From positions 1 through 32,254 of the forward strand of contig JABJIE010000049.1 of the NCBI GenBank assembly GCA_018661505.1: a DNA stretch of 32,254 bases, read 5' to 3'. The stretch comes from Lentimicrobiaceae bacterium (GTDB lineage Bacteria; Bacteroidota; Bacteroidia; Bacteroidales; F082). Position 1 is the first letter of the stretch; each line of letters begins with the position of its first letter. The position numbers and the translations under genes are program-made. Shown here in pieces: positions 15,380-24,316 of this stretch. Below the pieces are notes generated by a model. It saw only the letters and a list, made by a program, of their open reading frames with translations. It was not told where the DNA came from and ran no database searches.

Positions 15380-16216
15380 ATGTTATTAGATATGTTACCT
15401 GAATTAAAAAAGTTAAAACATACCGATTCTGGCAACTTTTTTTTGCTTGCCGGTCCATGTGTAATTGAAGATGCCTCAATGGCATTCCCCATTGCTGAAA
15501 GACTTTGCACAATATCTGATAAACTTAAGATACCATTGGTATTTAAAGCTTCTTTCAAAAAAGCAAACCGAACCAAAGTTGACTCATTTGTGGGTATTGG
15601 AGATGAGAATGCTCTTAAAGTATTGAGAAACGTAAGCGATCAATTTGATATCCCTGTTGTTACTGATATTCATACATCTGATGATGCAGAAAGAGCATCA
15701 CAATATGTAGATATACTGCAAATACCTGCTTTTTTATGTCGACAGACCGATTTGCTTATTTCTGCTGCAAGCACTGGCAGAATCGTTAATATAAAAAAGG
15801 GACAGTTTCTTTCGGGTGATTCTATGAAGTATGCAGTTGAAAAGGTAAAAGGTGCAGGAAATAATGGGGTTATGCTAACGGAAAGAGGCTCTATGTTTGG
15901 GTATGCTGACTTGGTTGTGGATTATCGAAATATTATTGCCATGAAATCTTTTAATGTACCTGTGGTTATGGATGTAACTCATTCCTTGCAGCAACCTAAT
16001 CAAAAATCAGGTGTAACTGGTGGTCAACCTGAATTGATAGAAACAATTGCCAGGGCTGGCATAGCAGTGGGTGCAGATGGTATTTTTATGGAAACACATT
16101 CTAATCCTGGTAAAGCTAAATCAGATGCTGCAAATATGCTTCATCTAGACCTTGTGGAAGATTTGATGTCTAGATTGGTAAGCCTAAGAAAAGTTATAAA
16201 TGAATTTGGTGAATAG
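15380..16216 (+). CDS. kdsA: 3-deoxy-8-phosphooctulonate (KDO-8-P) synthase, metal-dependent type
   Basis: Condenses arabinose-5-phosphate and phosphoenolpyruvate to KDO-8-phosphate for the lipopolysaccharide core. The 278-residue TIM barrel shows LAGPCVIED (24-32), FKASFKKANRT (about 55-65), VVTDIHT, FLCRQTDLL, LTERGSMFGYADLVVDYR, VMDVTHSLQQPN and IFMETHSNPGKAKSDAANML. The Cys in AGPC (C27), with the downstream His, Glu and Asp, matches the metal-binding class (as in Aquifex), whereas E. coli KdsA has Asn at that place. An alternative ATG lies four codons in. The gene ends one base before the convergent DUF4831 stop. Confidence 0.97.
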   Translation: MLLDMLPELKKLKHTDSGNFFLLAGPCVIEDASMAFPIAERLCTISDKLKIPLVFKASFKKANRTKVDSFVGIGDENALKVLRNVSDQFDIPVVTDIHTSDDAERASQYVDILQIPAFLCRQTDLLISAASTGRIVNIKKGQFLSGDSMKYAVEKVKGAGNNGVMLTERGSMFGYADLVVDYRNIIAMKSFNVPVVMDVTHSLQQPNQKSGVTGGQPELIETIARAGIAVGADGIFMETHSNPGKAKSDAANMLHLDLVEDLMSRLVSLRKVINEFGE

Positions 16217-16217
16217 C

Positions 16218-17333
16218 TTATTCACGAACAATCCTAAGAAGATTTCCTGTTTCAGAATCAAATTGTAGCTGCATATTAGTCAGCGGAGCAGTAATTATAG
16301 TACCTAGTTGATTTACATTAAACCTACCTGAAAAATGAGTAGTATTATTCGAATTAATTTCAATTGTTGCAGCAACTGGGATCCTATAAAATATACCATT
16401 ACCACTAAAAACAGGGCTATCTGGTAGATTTTTATTTACATTTGTTGTAATTATGATATCTACGGATTTATCATCTTCAAAATCAAATATTTCTGATGAT
16501 GATGTTTTCTTCTCTGGAACATAATATATGGTTTTGCTATCAAGTGTTTTTATGGTTTTTCCTGTAAATAACTCTAGATATTCAGCTTCCATTTCTCTTA
16601 ACTGGTTATCCATGTATATTATACTTGTTCCGTAGTTAACCTCCTGATAACCGGATATTAGGTTGTATCTGCTTTCTCTTAATTTTTCAATTTGAAGAGA
16701 TGCCTCTTTAGCCTTATCAGCAGTAGTCATATCAACCCATGAGGTTTTAAACAAGAATCTGTCAATCACTACAGTATCTATGTTTATTGTTCGAATTATG
16801 GTATCTGTTTTCTTCTTTTTATTGTATTGTGAGTAGTATGGAAAAGATTTATCTTCATCAGAATAAATGTAACTCACATTGGTTTCATCAATTATTACCG
16901 ATTCTAATTGTGCATCATCGGAATTATACGATGATATTCCTCCTAAGTCTGTGAGGGTGAATTTATTAGATTTGGCATCTTTTTCTCTTTCATCTGCAAA
17001 TTGAACGAAAAATATCTGATTTGGATCTGCTTCATAAAAGCTACTTACATCCGCACTCAAAAGTTTATATTCTGATTTATCTGAAGATATGATGTCAATT
17101 AAACCCAAATATTCCTTGGCGTAGTCCGAAAGAGGTCCCTTTATTGATTCAACTTTCTCAAATACTAAATCTATTTTAAGTACTGTTTGCGGTAATGAAT
17201 AATAGAACCCATTCGCTGTATTAGGTATATTAGTGTCATCAGCTCTACTTGATATAACTTGGGCATAAACTGTAGTTGCAGATAAAATAAAACTAGCAAC
17301 CAAGAGGCAGGAAAGAATAATTTGTTTTTTCAT
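16218..17333 (-). CDS. Exported DUF4831-family protein
   Basis: 371 residues with a clear signal peptide (KKQ start, hydrophobic about 5-20, cleavage after TVYA). The mature protein begins with a GFYYSLPQTVLKIDLVFEK segment characteristic of DUF4831, a family seen in Bacteroidota and without a known role. It is beta-rich with a central charged part holding a poly-Lys loop (YNKKKKTDTI, about 170-180), and a C-terminal stretch FSGNGIFYRIPVAATIEI that resembles the N-terminal motif. Location is probably periplasmic or outer-membrane associated; there is no lipobox. It is transcribed toward kdsA and lies 119 bases after glnN in the same direction, too far to call one operon. Confidence 0.85.
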   Translation of the reverse strand: MKKQIILSCLLVASFILSATTVYAQVISSRADDTNIPNTANGFYYSLPQTVLKIDLVFEKVESIKGPLSDYAKEYLGLIDIISSDKSEYKLLSADVSSFYEADPNQIFFVQFADEREKDAKSNKFTLTDLGGISSYNSDDAQLESVIIDETNVSYIYSDEDKSFPYYSQYNKKKKTDTIIRTINIDTVVIDRFLFKTSWVDMTTADKAKEASLQIEKLRESRYNLISGYQEVNYGTSIIYMDNQLREMEAEYLELFTGKTIKTLDSKTIYYVPEKKTSSSEIFDFEDDKSVDIIITTNVNKNLPDSPVFSGNGIFYRIPVAATIEINSNNTTHFSGRFNVNQLGTIITAPLTNMQLQFDSETGNLLRIVRE

Positions 17334-17452
17334 ACTTCCAATTTGATAATTAGGTATATACTTTACAAAGTTGCATCCAAATTAGTTATTTGCTAAAAAC
17401 CAATATTGATGATCAAATTTACTCCGAAGATACATTAATTATTCCTAAATTA

Positions 17453-19642
17453 TTATTTGATAAATAATAATTCACGATACTTTGGCAATGGCCACATCTC
17501 ATCATCTACCAATATTTCAAGCTTATCGGCATGGTATCTTATAATCTCAAAGAAATCTTTTATAATGTCTTTGTATGCCATTGCTTTTTCCAAATCGCCA
17601 TCCAATTTGTTAGCTTTCTTTCTGGCTTCTGTCATTTGTTCCACATATTCTTTTATTTCAGAAATGTGATTTGATATATCCTTGATAGTATTAAGCTGAT
17701 TCTTGGATAATTTTACAAACGATTTTGAATCAAGTACCTCCTTTAGACCTTTTGTATTCTCTATTAATCTATTTTGATAGTTTATAGCAGTTGGAAGAAT
17801 ATGGTTTGTGGCTAGGTCACTCATCGTTCGAGATTCTATTTGTATCTTTTTTGTATACTTTTCAAGTTTTATTGAATAACGAGCTTCCAATTCTGTTTTT
17901 GTCATAACATTGTGTCTCTCAAAAAGGTCTATGCTTTTCTCAGAAACAAATGCTCCAAGGGCCTCTGGTGTTGTTCTATTGTTAGAAAGACCTCTACGAG
18001 CTGCCTCTTTTTCCCATTCCTTTGAGTATGAATTACCTTCAAACCGAATGCTTTTGGATTCAATAATATATCTTTTTGCAACATCAAACATTGCATCTTT
18101 TTTCTTAAGACCTTTTTCTATTAGAGTGTCAACATCAACTTTAAATTTACTAAGCTGATCTGCCATTATAGTATTTAGCACAAACATTGGTTTTGCAGTA
18201 TTTGCAGCTGAACCAACCGCTCTAAACTCAAACTTATTTCCTGTAAATGCAAATGGTGATGTTCGATTTCTATCAGTATTATCAAATAATATCTCTGGTA
18301 TCTTGGGAATGTCAATTGTGATATCCTTTTCCGTTGTTGTATCCAGATTGCCTGCTGATGGCATATTTTCTATTTTTTCCAGAGTAGCAGTTATTTGATC
18401 ACCAACAAAAACAGATATTATTGCAGGTGGGGCCTCGTTGGCTCCCAGACGTAAGTCGTTACCGGCTGATGCAATACTTGCTCTCATAAGTTCTTCGTTA
18501 TCATGAACCGCTTTAAGTATGTTCGCTAAAATTGTAATAAATCGGAAGTTCTCTTGAGGGTTTTTACCAGGTGATAATAAGTTAACACCTGTATCTGTTG
18601 ACATGGACCAATTGTTATGCTTCCCAGATCCATTAACTGCATCATATGGTTTTTCATGCAAAAGAACATTAAAGTGATGTCTTCTGGCAACTACATCCAT
18701 TAAATGCATTAATAATTGATTGTGATCAACGGCTATATTAGTTTCCTCAAATACTGGAGCGCACTCGAACTGACTGGGGGCTACTTCATTATGACGCGTT
18801 TTTAAGGGTATACCCAACATATGTGATTCTATCTCCAAATCTTGCATGAACGCTAGCACACGATTGTGGATTGTGCCAAAATAATGATCGCTCAGTTGCT
18901 GATCTTTAGCACTTGAATGTCCAAATACAGTTTTTCCAGTTAGCACAAGATCAGGACGCGCTAAATATAATGCTGTATCAACAAGGAAATATTCCTGTTC
19001 CCAACCAAGGTTTGGATATACTTTTTCTATATCCTTATCAAACATTTTACATACATCTACCGTAGCTATATCAAGCGCCTGCATCGATTTTAGCAGAGGG
19101 GTCTTATAATCCAATGACTCTCCAGTATAGCTCACAAAGATTGTTGGTATACATAATGTATTCTGAATTATAAATGCTGGAGAGGTAGGATCCCATGCAG
19201 TATACCCTCTTGCTTCAAAAGTACTTCTAATACCTCCATTTGGAAAACTAGAGGCGTCTGGTTCTTGCTGAATTAGAGCATTACCCTGAAATTCTTCAAT
19301 TGCTTTCCCTTTTTCAATAGGACTTATAAAGGCATCATGCTTTTCGGCAGTACTACCCGTAAGCGGATGAAACCAATGAGTATAATGGGTAACTCCCTTA
19401 TTCATAGCCCATGCTTTCATTGCTGAAGCAATTTGGTCAGTTATATTCCTGTCAATTCTAACTCCCTTATCCATGGCTTGAACTACACCTTTGAATGATT
19501 CTCCAGTTAAGTATTCCTTCATTACCGAACGGTTAAATGTCATGGAACCATAATAATCTGATGCCTTATCCGATGGGTAGTTAATGGGTAATGGTTGTCT
19601 GTCAAGTGTCTTTCTTAAAGCTGCGAATCTGAAATTTGCCAT
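17453..19642 (-). CDS. glnN: Glutamine synthetase type III
   Basis: ATP-dependent ligation of ammonium to glutamate. At 729 residues it is the long GSIII type found in Bacteroidota and cyanobacteria, a double-ring dodecamer, not GlnA. Markers include the N-terminal KGVTHYTHWFHPLTGSTAEKHD (about 79-100), the PNLGWEQEYFLVD active-site strand (about 212-224), MLGIPLKTRHNEVAPSQFECAP (about 278-299), the VNGSGKHNNWSMST nucleotide/glutamate loop (about 340-353) and the RTSPFAFTGNKFEFRAVGSA stretch. The C-terminal 180 residues are helical, as in the family. It starts eight bases after the symporter stop, so it is the last gene of the gmhA-gmhB-symporter-glnN run. Confidence 0.97.
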   Translation of the reverse strand: MANFRFAALRKTLDRQPLPINYPSDKASDYYGSMTFNRSVMKEYLTGESFKGVVQAMDKGVRIDRNITDQIASAMKAWAMNKGVTHYTHWFHPLTGSTAEKHDAFISPIEKGKAIEEFQGNALIQQEPDASSFPNGGIRSTFEARGYTAWDPTSPAFIIQNTLCIPTIFVSYTGESLDYKTPLLKSMQALDIATVDVCKMFDKDIEKVYPNLGWEQEYFLVDTALYLARPDLVLTGKTVFGHSSAKDQQLSDHYFGTIHNRVLAFMQDLEIESHMLGIPLKTRHNEVAPSQFECAPVFEETNIAVDHNQLLMHLMDVVARRHHFNVLLHEKPYDAVNGSGKHNNWSMSTDTGVNLLSPGKNPQENFRFITILANILKAVHDNEELMRASIASAGNDLRLGANEAPPAIISVFVGDQITATLEKIENMPSAGNLDTTTEKDITIDIPKIPEILFDNTDRNRTSPFAFTGNKFEFRAVGSAANTAKPMFVLNTIMADQLSKFKVDVDTLIEKGLKKKDAMFDVAKRYIIESKSIRFEGNSYSKEWEKEAARRGLSNNRTTPEALGAFVSEKSIDLFERHNVMTKTELEARYSIKLEKYTKKIQIESRTMSDLATNHILPTAINYQNRLIENTKGLKEVLDSKSFVKLSKNQLNTIKDISNHISEIKEYVEQMTEARKKANKLDGDLEKAMAYKDIIKDFFEIIRYHADKLEILVDDEMWPLPKYRELLFIK

Positions 19643-19650
19643 GATATAAA

Positions 19651-21105
19651 TTAATTAGTGAACTGTTTGCGTGTTAGATATAAACCTATAAAAGTTATTA
19701 AACCGTTTATTAATAATAATTCAAACCCTATTTGATAGCCATTTAATAATACTTCGCTATACCTGCTTAAGGCATAAGAAATAAGCGGCGAAATTAATGC
19801 AATTACTGGTATTAATTTGCCATTTGCTTTGTAACTTGTTAATAACCCAAAAGAATAAAGTCCAAGAAGTGGCCCATATGTATATCCTGCAAATGTAAAA
19901 AGCTGAGCAATAATTGCCTGATTATTAATTAATTTGAAAGAAATAATGACAAAAATAATTAATATGGACATGCCAATGTGTATCAGATATCTATTTTTTT
20001 TCAAAAGTTTTCCATTGTCTGAATATTTCTTATCCAGTTCAAGTATATCTATTGTAAATGAGGTTGTAAGTGACGTTAATGCACTATCTGCACTTGAATA
20101 CGCAGCTGATATTAATCCAATAATGAATATAATACCAGCAACAGGTCCAAGATAGTTGAAGGCTATGAACGGAAATGCATGATCCGTGGCTTCTGGCAAT
20201 TGAATACCATTTTTTGTAGCAAACAGAAACAATATAGCACCAAGAAAGAGAAAAATAAGATTAACCGGCACAAGTATCAGACTCAAAGTGGTCATATTTT
20301 TCTTGGCATCATTAAGATTCCTACAACTTAGATTCTTCTGCATCATATCCTGATCAAGACCAGTCATAACGATTGTGATAAATATCCCACTCAAAAATAG
20401 TTTTATGAAGTTTTGTTTGGAGTTAATATCAGTTATAAACATCTCAGATAAACTGCTATTTCCAACTAAATTAGTTAGTTCAACAATGGAGGTGTCCATG
20501 TTTTGAGCAATCATAAAAACAGTTATAACCACAGCTGCTAGCATAAATGTGGTTTGAAGTGAATCTGTCCATATTATTGTTTTTATACCACCCCTTATGG
20601 TGTATATCTGAATTATAACCATAAACAGAATCGCTGTTGACCAGAAAGGAATACCAAAATGATCAAAAACGAATACCTGTAATACAGATATAACGAGAAA
20701 CATCCTAAATGAGGCTCCGATAATTCGAGATAATAAAAAATAAGCAGATCCTGTTTTATATGCTGATTTACCAAATCGTATGTCAAGATATGTGTAAATA
20801 GATGTAAGGTTAAGCTTATAGTAAATGGGGAGTAGTACTGTTGTTATTACTGCATAACCAACTACATATCCTAAAACTATTACAAAGTACGAAAATCCAG
20901 TTGTGCTTACCCAGCCAGGTATGGAAATAAATGTTACGCCCGATAGACTAGCACCTATCATGCCATAAGCAACAATAAACCATGGTGATTTATGGTTGCC
21001 AATGAAGAAGCTTTGATTATCGGCTTTTCTAGATGTTATCCATGAAATGAGTAATATAACAAATGTATATACAATGAAAGTTCCAAATATCAGTTCAGGA
21101 GTCAT
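19651..21105 (-). CDS. Sodium:solute symporter (SSS family)
   Basis: Inner-membrane sodium-coupled uptake transporter of about 484 residues with 13 predicted helices. The first helices carry GMIGASLSGVTFISIPGWV, the sodium- and substrate-binding unwound region of the LeuT-like fold; TIRGGIKTIIWTDSLQTTFML is the SSS signature segment, and ISAAYSSADSALTSLTTSF (around helix 8) provides the Ser/Thr of the second sodium site. The ATG at 21105 overlaps the gmhB stop as ATGA, so it is preferred over an ATG three codons upstream at 21114; both are compatible with the family. The solute is unknown; position before glnN makes an amino acid or other nitrogen source plausible, but this is inference. Confidence 0.92.
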   Translation of the reverse strand: MTPELIFGTFIVYTFVILLISWITSRKADNQSFFIGNHKSPWFIVAYGMIGASLSGVTFISIPGWVSTTGFSYFVIVLGYVVGYAVITTVLLPIYYKLNLTSIYTYLDIRFGKSAYKTGSAYFLLSRIIGASFRMFLVISVLQVFVFDHFGIPFWSTAILFMVIIQIYTIRGGIKTIIWTDSLQTTFMLAAVVITVFMIAQNMDTSIVELTNLVGNSSLSEMFITDINSKQNFIKLFLSGIFITIVMTGLDQDMMQKNLSCRNLNDAKKNMTTLSLILVPVNLIFLFLGAILFLFATKNGIQLPEATDHAFPFIAFNYLGPVAGIIFIIGLISAAYSSADSALTSLTTSFTIDILELDKKYSDNGKLLKKNRYLIHIGMSILIIFVIISFKLINNQAIIAQLFTFAGYTYGPLLGLYSFGLLTSYKANGKLIPVIALISPLISYALSRYSEVLLNGYQIGFELLLINGLITFIGLYLTRKQFTN

Positions 21106-21671
21106 TTTATGCATAACTCTATTTTGCTTTTTAGATCTTCAAGACAAGATGCTGACAAATCAGCCATTGCAATGGCTCTCTTATCCAAAGTATTATTTGT
21201 TATAAAAACAGTCTTCATCCCCGAATTTATTCCAAACTCCAAATCAGATATTGAATCTCCAACCATTAGGCTTTTTTTGAAATCAATCTCATCAAAATAA
21301 GATTTAGCCAAGTTTGCCATCTTCACTGAAGGCTTTCTGCAATTGTTTTCAGACTCTGCTAGATGAGTGCAGTAATAGATTGCATCAATGTGCCCTCCAT
21401 TTTTTAAGACTTGGCTCTCCATGTAGTCATGGACTGAACTTAGTTGATCCTCTGTCATAAGACCTTTTCCAACTCCTTGTTGATTGGTAACCACTATAAT
21501 ACGACCAAAGATGCGGGTGAAATAATTTATGCTTTCCAAGGCACCTGACACAAAATCAAATTCCGATTCTGAAGTTACATAACCTCCAATTATTCTTTTA
21601 TTAATAACGCCATCACGATCTAGAAAAAGCGTCCATGTTTTGTCTATATTTTCAAGGAAGCCATTATTCAT
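21102..21671 (-). CDS. gmhB: HAD-IIIA phosphatase, D-glycero-manno-heptose-1,7-bisphosphate 7-phosphatase-like
   Basis: Removes the C7 phosphate in nucleotide-heptose synthesis. 189 residues from the ATG at 21671; a TTG three codons upstream (21680) is possible but unneeded. Motif I is FLDRDGVINKR, motif II the VVTNQQGVGKG strand, motif III NCRKPS with its Lys, and motif IV MVGDSISDLEFG. The zinc loop of typical GmhB (CxH...CxC) is shortened to C-T-H-x7-N-C: one Cys is replaced by Asn. The role is supported mainly by position 21 bases after gmhA. A histidinol- or other sugar-phosphate phosphatase is the alternative. The stop overlaps the symporter start by four bases. Confidence 0.82.
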   Translation of the reverse strand: MNNGFLENIDKTWTLFLDRDGVINKRIIGGYVTSESEFDFVSGALESINYFTRIFGRIIVVTNQQGVGKGLMTEDQLSSVHDYMESQVLKNGGHIDAIYYCTHLAESENNCRKPSVKMANLAKSYFDEIDFKKSLMVGDSISDLEFGINSGMKTVFITNNTLDKRAIAMADLSASCLEDLKSKIELCIK

Positions 21672-21692
21672 CTGAAACAATATATTTATTAC

Positions 21693-22268
21693 TTAGTCTT
21701 TTGGGAATAATGTATTTTCAATTTCTTCACAAATCACATGCCCGATTAATATGTGAGTTTCTTGTATTCTGGCAGTATTACTTGAAGGCACTTTTATGCA
21801 ATAATCAACAATACCATCAACGATACCTTTTTTAGAACCTGTTAACGCCACCGTAACCATACCTTGTTTTCTGCCCTCTTCCAGAGCTTTTACAATATTT
21901 TTGGAATTACCAGAAGTGCTAATGCCTATAAGCACATCACCTCTTTTACCAGCTGCTTTTACCATCCTGCTAAAAGAAACATCATACGAATAATCATTAG
22001 CCACAGCAGTTAGGTAGGAACTGTTCACATGGAGAGCCTCTGCAAAAAGTGGATCCCTGTCGTAGTTGAATCTGCCAGAAAGTTCTGCAGCAATATGCTG
22101 AGCATCACTGGCACTTCCTCCATTACCGCATAGTAAAACCTTTCCATCGTTATTAAATGTAGCAATACATTTACTGACAACATCCTTAATAAGTTTCAGA
22201 TTATGATTGTCTTGAAGAAACTGTTTTTTAGTTTCTATGGACTCTTCAATTGATTTTTTAATACTCAT
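21693..22268 (-). CDS. gmhA: Sedoheptulose-7-phosphate isomerase
   Basis: First step of nucleotide-activated heptose synthesis, converting sedoheptulose-7-phosphate to glycero-manno-heptose-7-phosphate in the cytosol. The 191-residue SIS domain shows CGNGGSASDAQHIAAELSGRF (about 45-65), the phosphate loop and metal His of the family, then IGISTSGNSKNIVKALEEG (about 108-126) and QETHILIGHVICEEIE near the end with the Glu/His of the active site. Length and motifs match GmhA rather than DiaA. It leads the four-gene minus-strand run and is preceded by a promoter box at 22398-22405. The later steps (kinase and nucleotidyltransferase) are not in the window, so ADP- versus GDP-heptose is undecided. 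Confidence 0.93.
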   Translation of the reverse strand: MSIKKSIEESIETKKQFLQDNHNLKLIKDVVSKCIATFNNDGKVLLCGNGGSASDAQHIAAELSGRFNYDRDPLFAEALHVNSSYLTAVANDYSYDVSFSRMVKAAGKRGDVLIGISTSGNSKNIVKALEEGRKQGMVTVALTGSKKGIVDGIVDYCIKVPSSNTARIQETHILIGHVICEEIENTLFPKD

Positions 22269-22397
22269 TTTACAAATGGAATTGTATTATCATTTACAAA
22301 TTTATTGTTTTTTATTTCAATGTATTGTTTTTTTCAAAATGTGTGTTGATTAAAAGTATACTTTCGACAAAAAACTGAATGTAATTATGGTGCTATG

Positions 22398-22405
22398 CAA
22401 AGGTA
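22398..22405 (-). promoter_or_regulatory. Promoter -7 box TACCTTTG before gmhA
   Basis: Exact TAnnTTTG on the minus strand in the 155-base gap between the ClC gene and gmhA. It would give a leader of about 125 bases, long for this window. No -33 TTTG was seen. Confidence 0.45.
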
Positions 22406-22423
22406 TGCATAGTAATAAAATAT

Positions 22424-24202
22424 TTAATGTTCATCAATATCCGAGATCATATTTTCTCTATATTCCCTTAGTAAGTTAGCCCTGGATACAATACCTATGT
22501 ACCTTTTGTCTTCCAAGATTATCATATTATAATTATTTGTCTTCTTAAACTTGTTCAATATGTCCCGAGCATCTGTTTTAACATCAGCTTTTTCATCAGA
22601 CTGGGGCCTATATAGGTAATTTGATATTGGGTCATTATATTTTGACTGATCAAACATATCTTTTCTTACAGTATCGAGCAGTATTACACCTACAAAGTTG
22701 TCATTAGAATCATTTACAATAAATAAATTCCTTGGTGATTGTTTAATCAATTCAATCAAATTACCCAAACTACTTGTTGATTCAAGTTTAAGTAGATCGT
22801 ATTCTAGCAACTTCGTTATATCTATTTGTTTTACAACAGTCATATCCTTATACTGATACATATCTCCCTGCTCTGCAAGTTTATGGGTGAAAATGGAATG
22901 CTTGTTGAATTTTTTGGCAATTAGGTATGCAATTGATGTTGAAAGCATCAAGGGAACAATTAGTTCGTATCCATTGCTCATTTCTGCTATTAGAAATATT
23001 GCAGTTAGAGGAGCCATAAGAACAGCACCCAAAACAGATGCCATGCCAATTAGGGTAAAGCTACTTTCATGTAAATTAAATCGTGCATTCAATTCATTTA
23101 AACCTCTCGATAATGCAAAACCAGTAAAACCTCCCATTACAGCTGCTGGTGCGAATATACCACCTATACCTCCTGCTTCTGTTGTTAGTGTTGTGGCTAT
23201 AACCTTGAAAAATATCAGAAGTATAACAAAACCTAAGAGAACAAATGCAACATTAGAACCATCCACAAAAGTATAGTTCAATAAATCAATGGATTTTCCA
23301 TTAATAATTTGCCTTATTGAGTCATACCCCTCCGAGTATAGCGGAGGAAAAAAGTATACTAATATTCCCAATGCACCACCACCTATTAATGCCTTACTCC
23401 ACAACGTTTTCAAATTACTGAAAAGGTGAATGATTTTAAAATGCATGAAATGAAAGTAAACAGCAACAAATCCTGCTAAAACTCCTAAAATCAAAAAGTA
23501 TGGTATATCTTGAATGATAAAATCTTGAGTTATTGTAAAGTGAACTAAGTATTGCTCTGCTGTTAAAAGTTTTGTAGTAACTGCGCCAGTTACAGACGCC
23601 ATTAATATTGGTATAATTGAAGCTGCAGAGAGATCTAACATTAACACTTCAAAAGCAAATATAACAGCAGCAATTGGTGTTGTAAAAATAGAAGCCATAG
23701 CTCCTGCAGCTCCACATCCAATTAGAAGGGTTTTATGCTTATAGCCCAATTTTAGTGATTGCCCTATTGAAGACCCAATGGATGCCCCTGTTGAGATAAT
23801 TGGTGACTCCAAACCAACTGAACCCCCAAATCCTCCTGTTAATGAACCACCAATTAAAGATGAAAAGGTTTTATGGTAACGCATACTTCCATCCAATTTT
23901 GATATTGCATATAGTATTCTGGGTACACCGTGATCCACATTATCTCTGATTATGTACTTTAGAAATACAATGGTTAGTATGATACCTATGATTGGAAAGA
24001 TAATCAGTGGAAGTATGGTGTCAGAGTCGGAGTAAAAGCTAAATAGAGTTTCGCCAATGGTTATTACAGTAACTTTCAGAAGGGCAGCAGCCACACCTGA
24101 AAGAAACCCAATGATGATACTAAGTATCAAAACAAATGATCGATCGTTGAGATGATGAACACGCCAACTCAAAAAATCTTTGAATAATTTTTGTCTATTC
24201 AT
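22424..24202 (-). CDS. ClC-family chloride channel/transporter with C-terminal CBS pair
   Basis: 592-residue inner-membrane anion protein: a ClC domain (about 20-440) and a tandem CBS region (about 448-590), a common nucleotide-sensing module. The gating Glu is kept as E132 in VGLESP, and GGIGGIFAP (344-352) and Tyr412 (GYELIVP) line the ion path. At the intracellular proton-glutamate position (E203 of E. coli ClC) the sequence is FEVLML, with Val186, as in vertebrate ClC channels; the pore Ser of the GSGIP motif aligns with His91 (DHGVP). It may therefore be a channel or an uncoupled transporter rather than a Cl/H exchanger, though that is inference from aligned motifs. A promoter box lies 20 bases before the ATG. 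Confidence 0.93.
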   Translation of the reverse strand: MNRQKLFKDFLSWRVHHLNDRSFVLILSIIIGFLSGVAAALLKVTVITIGETLFSFYSDSDTILPLIIFPIIGIILTIVFLKYIIRDNVDHGVPRILYAISKLDGSMRYHKTFSSLIGGSLTGGFGGSVGLESPIISTGASIGSSIGQSLKLGYKHKTLLIGCGAAGAMASIFTTPIAAVIFAFEVLMLDLSAASIIPILMASVTGAVTTKLLTAEQYLVHFTITQDFIIQDIPYFLILGVLAGFVAVYFHFMHFKIIHLFSNLKTLWSKALIGGGALGILVYFFPPLYSEGYDSIRQIINGKSIDLLNYTFVDGSNVAFVLLGFVILLIFFKVIATTLTTEAGGIGGIFAPAAVMGGFTGFALSRGLNELNARFNLHESSFTLIGMASVLGAVLMAPLTAIFLIAEMSNGYELIVPLMLSTSIAYLIAKKFNKHSIFTHKLAEQGDMYQYKDMTVVKQIDITKLLEYDLLKLESTSSLGNLIELIKQSPRNLFIVNDSNDNFVGVILLDTVRKDMFDQSKYNDPISNYLYRPQSDEKADVKTDARDILNKFKKTNNYNMIILEDKRYIGIVSRANLLREYRENMISDIDEH

Positions 24203-24221
24203 CTAATTTTTTTCAATATTA

Positions 24222-24229
24222 CAAATCTA
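24222..24229 (-). promoter_or_regulatory. Promoter -7 box TAGATTTG before the ClC gene
   Basis: Exact TAnnTTTG on the minus strand; initiation about five bases on would leave a leader of about 15 bases to the ATG at 24202. Confidence 0.5.
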
Positions 24230-24316
24230 AAAAGAAAACAATTTAAACTATAATTGTCTTTTCTTATGAGTATGACTTATAGATTTTAATTTTTGGTACT
24301 GCATATAGAGTAGTAA

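Noticed and set aside
17453-22268. glnN and gmh genes as a horizontally acquired island
   Set aside because: Base composition and codon choice look like the neighbours, and no integrase, repeat or tRNA border is present.
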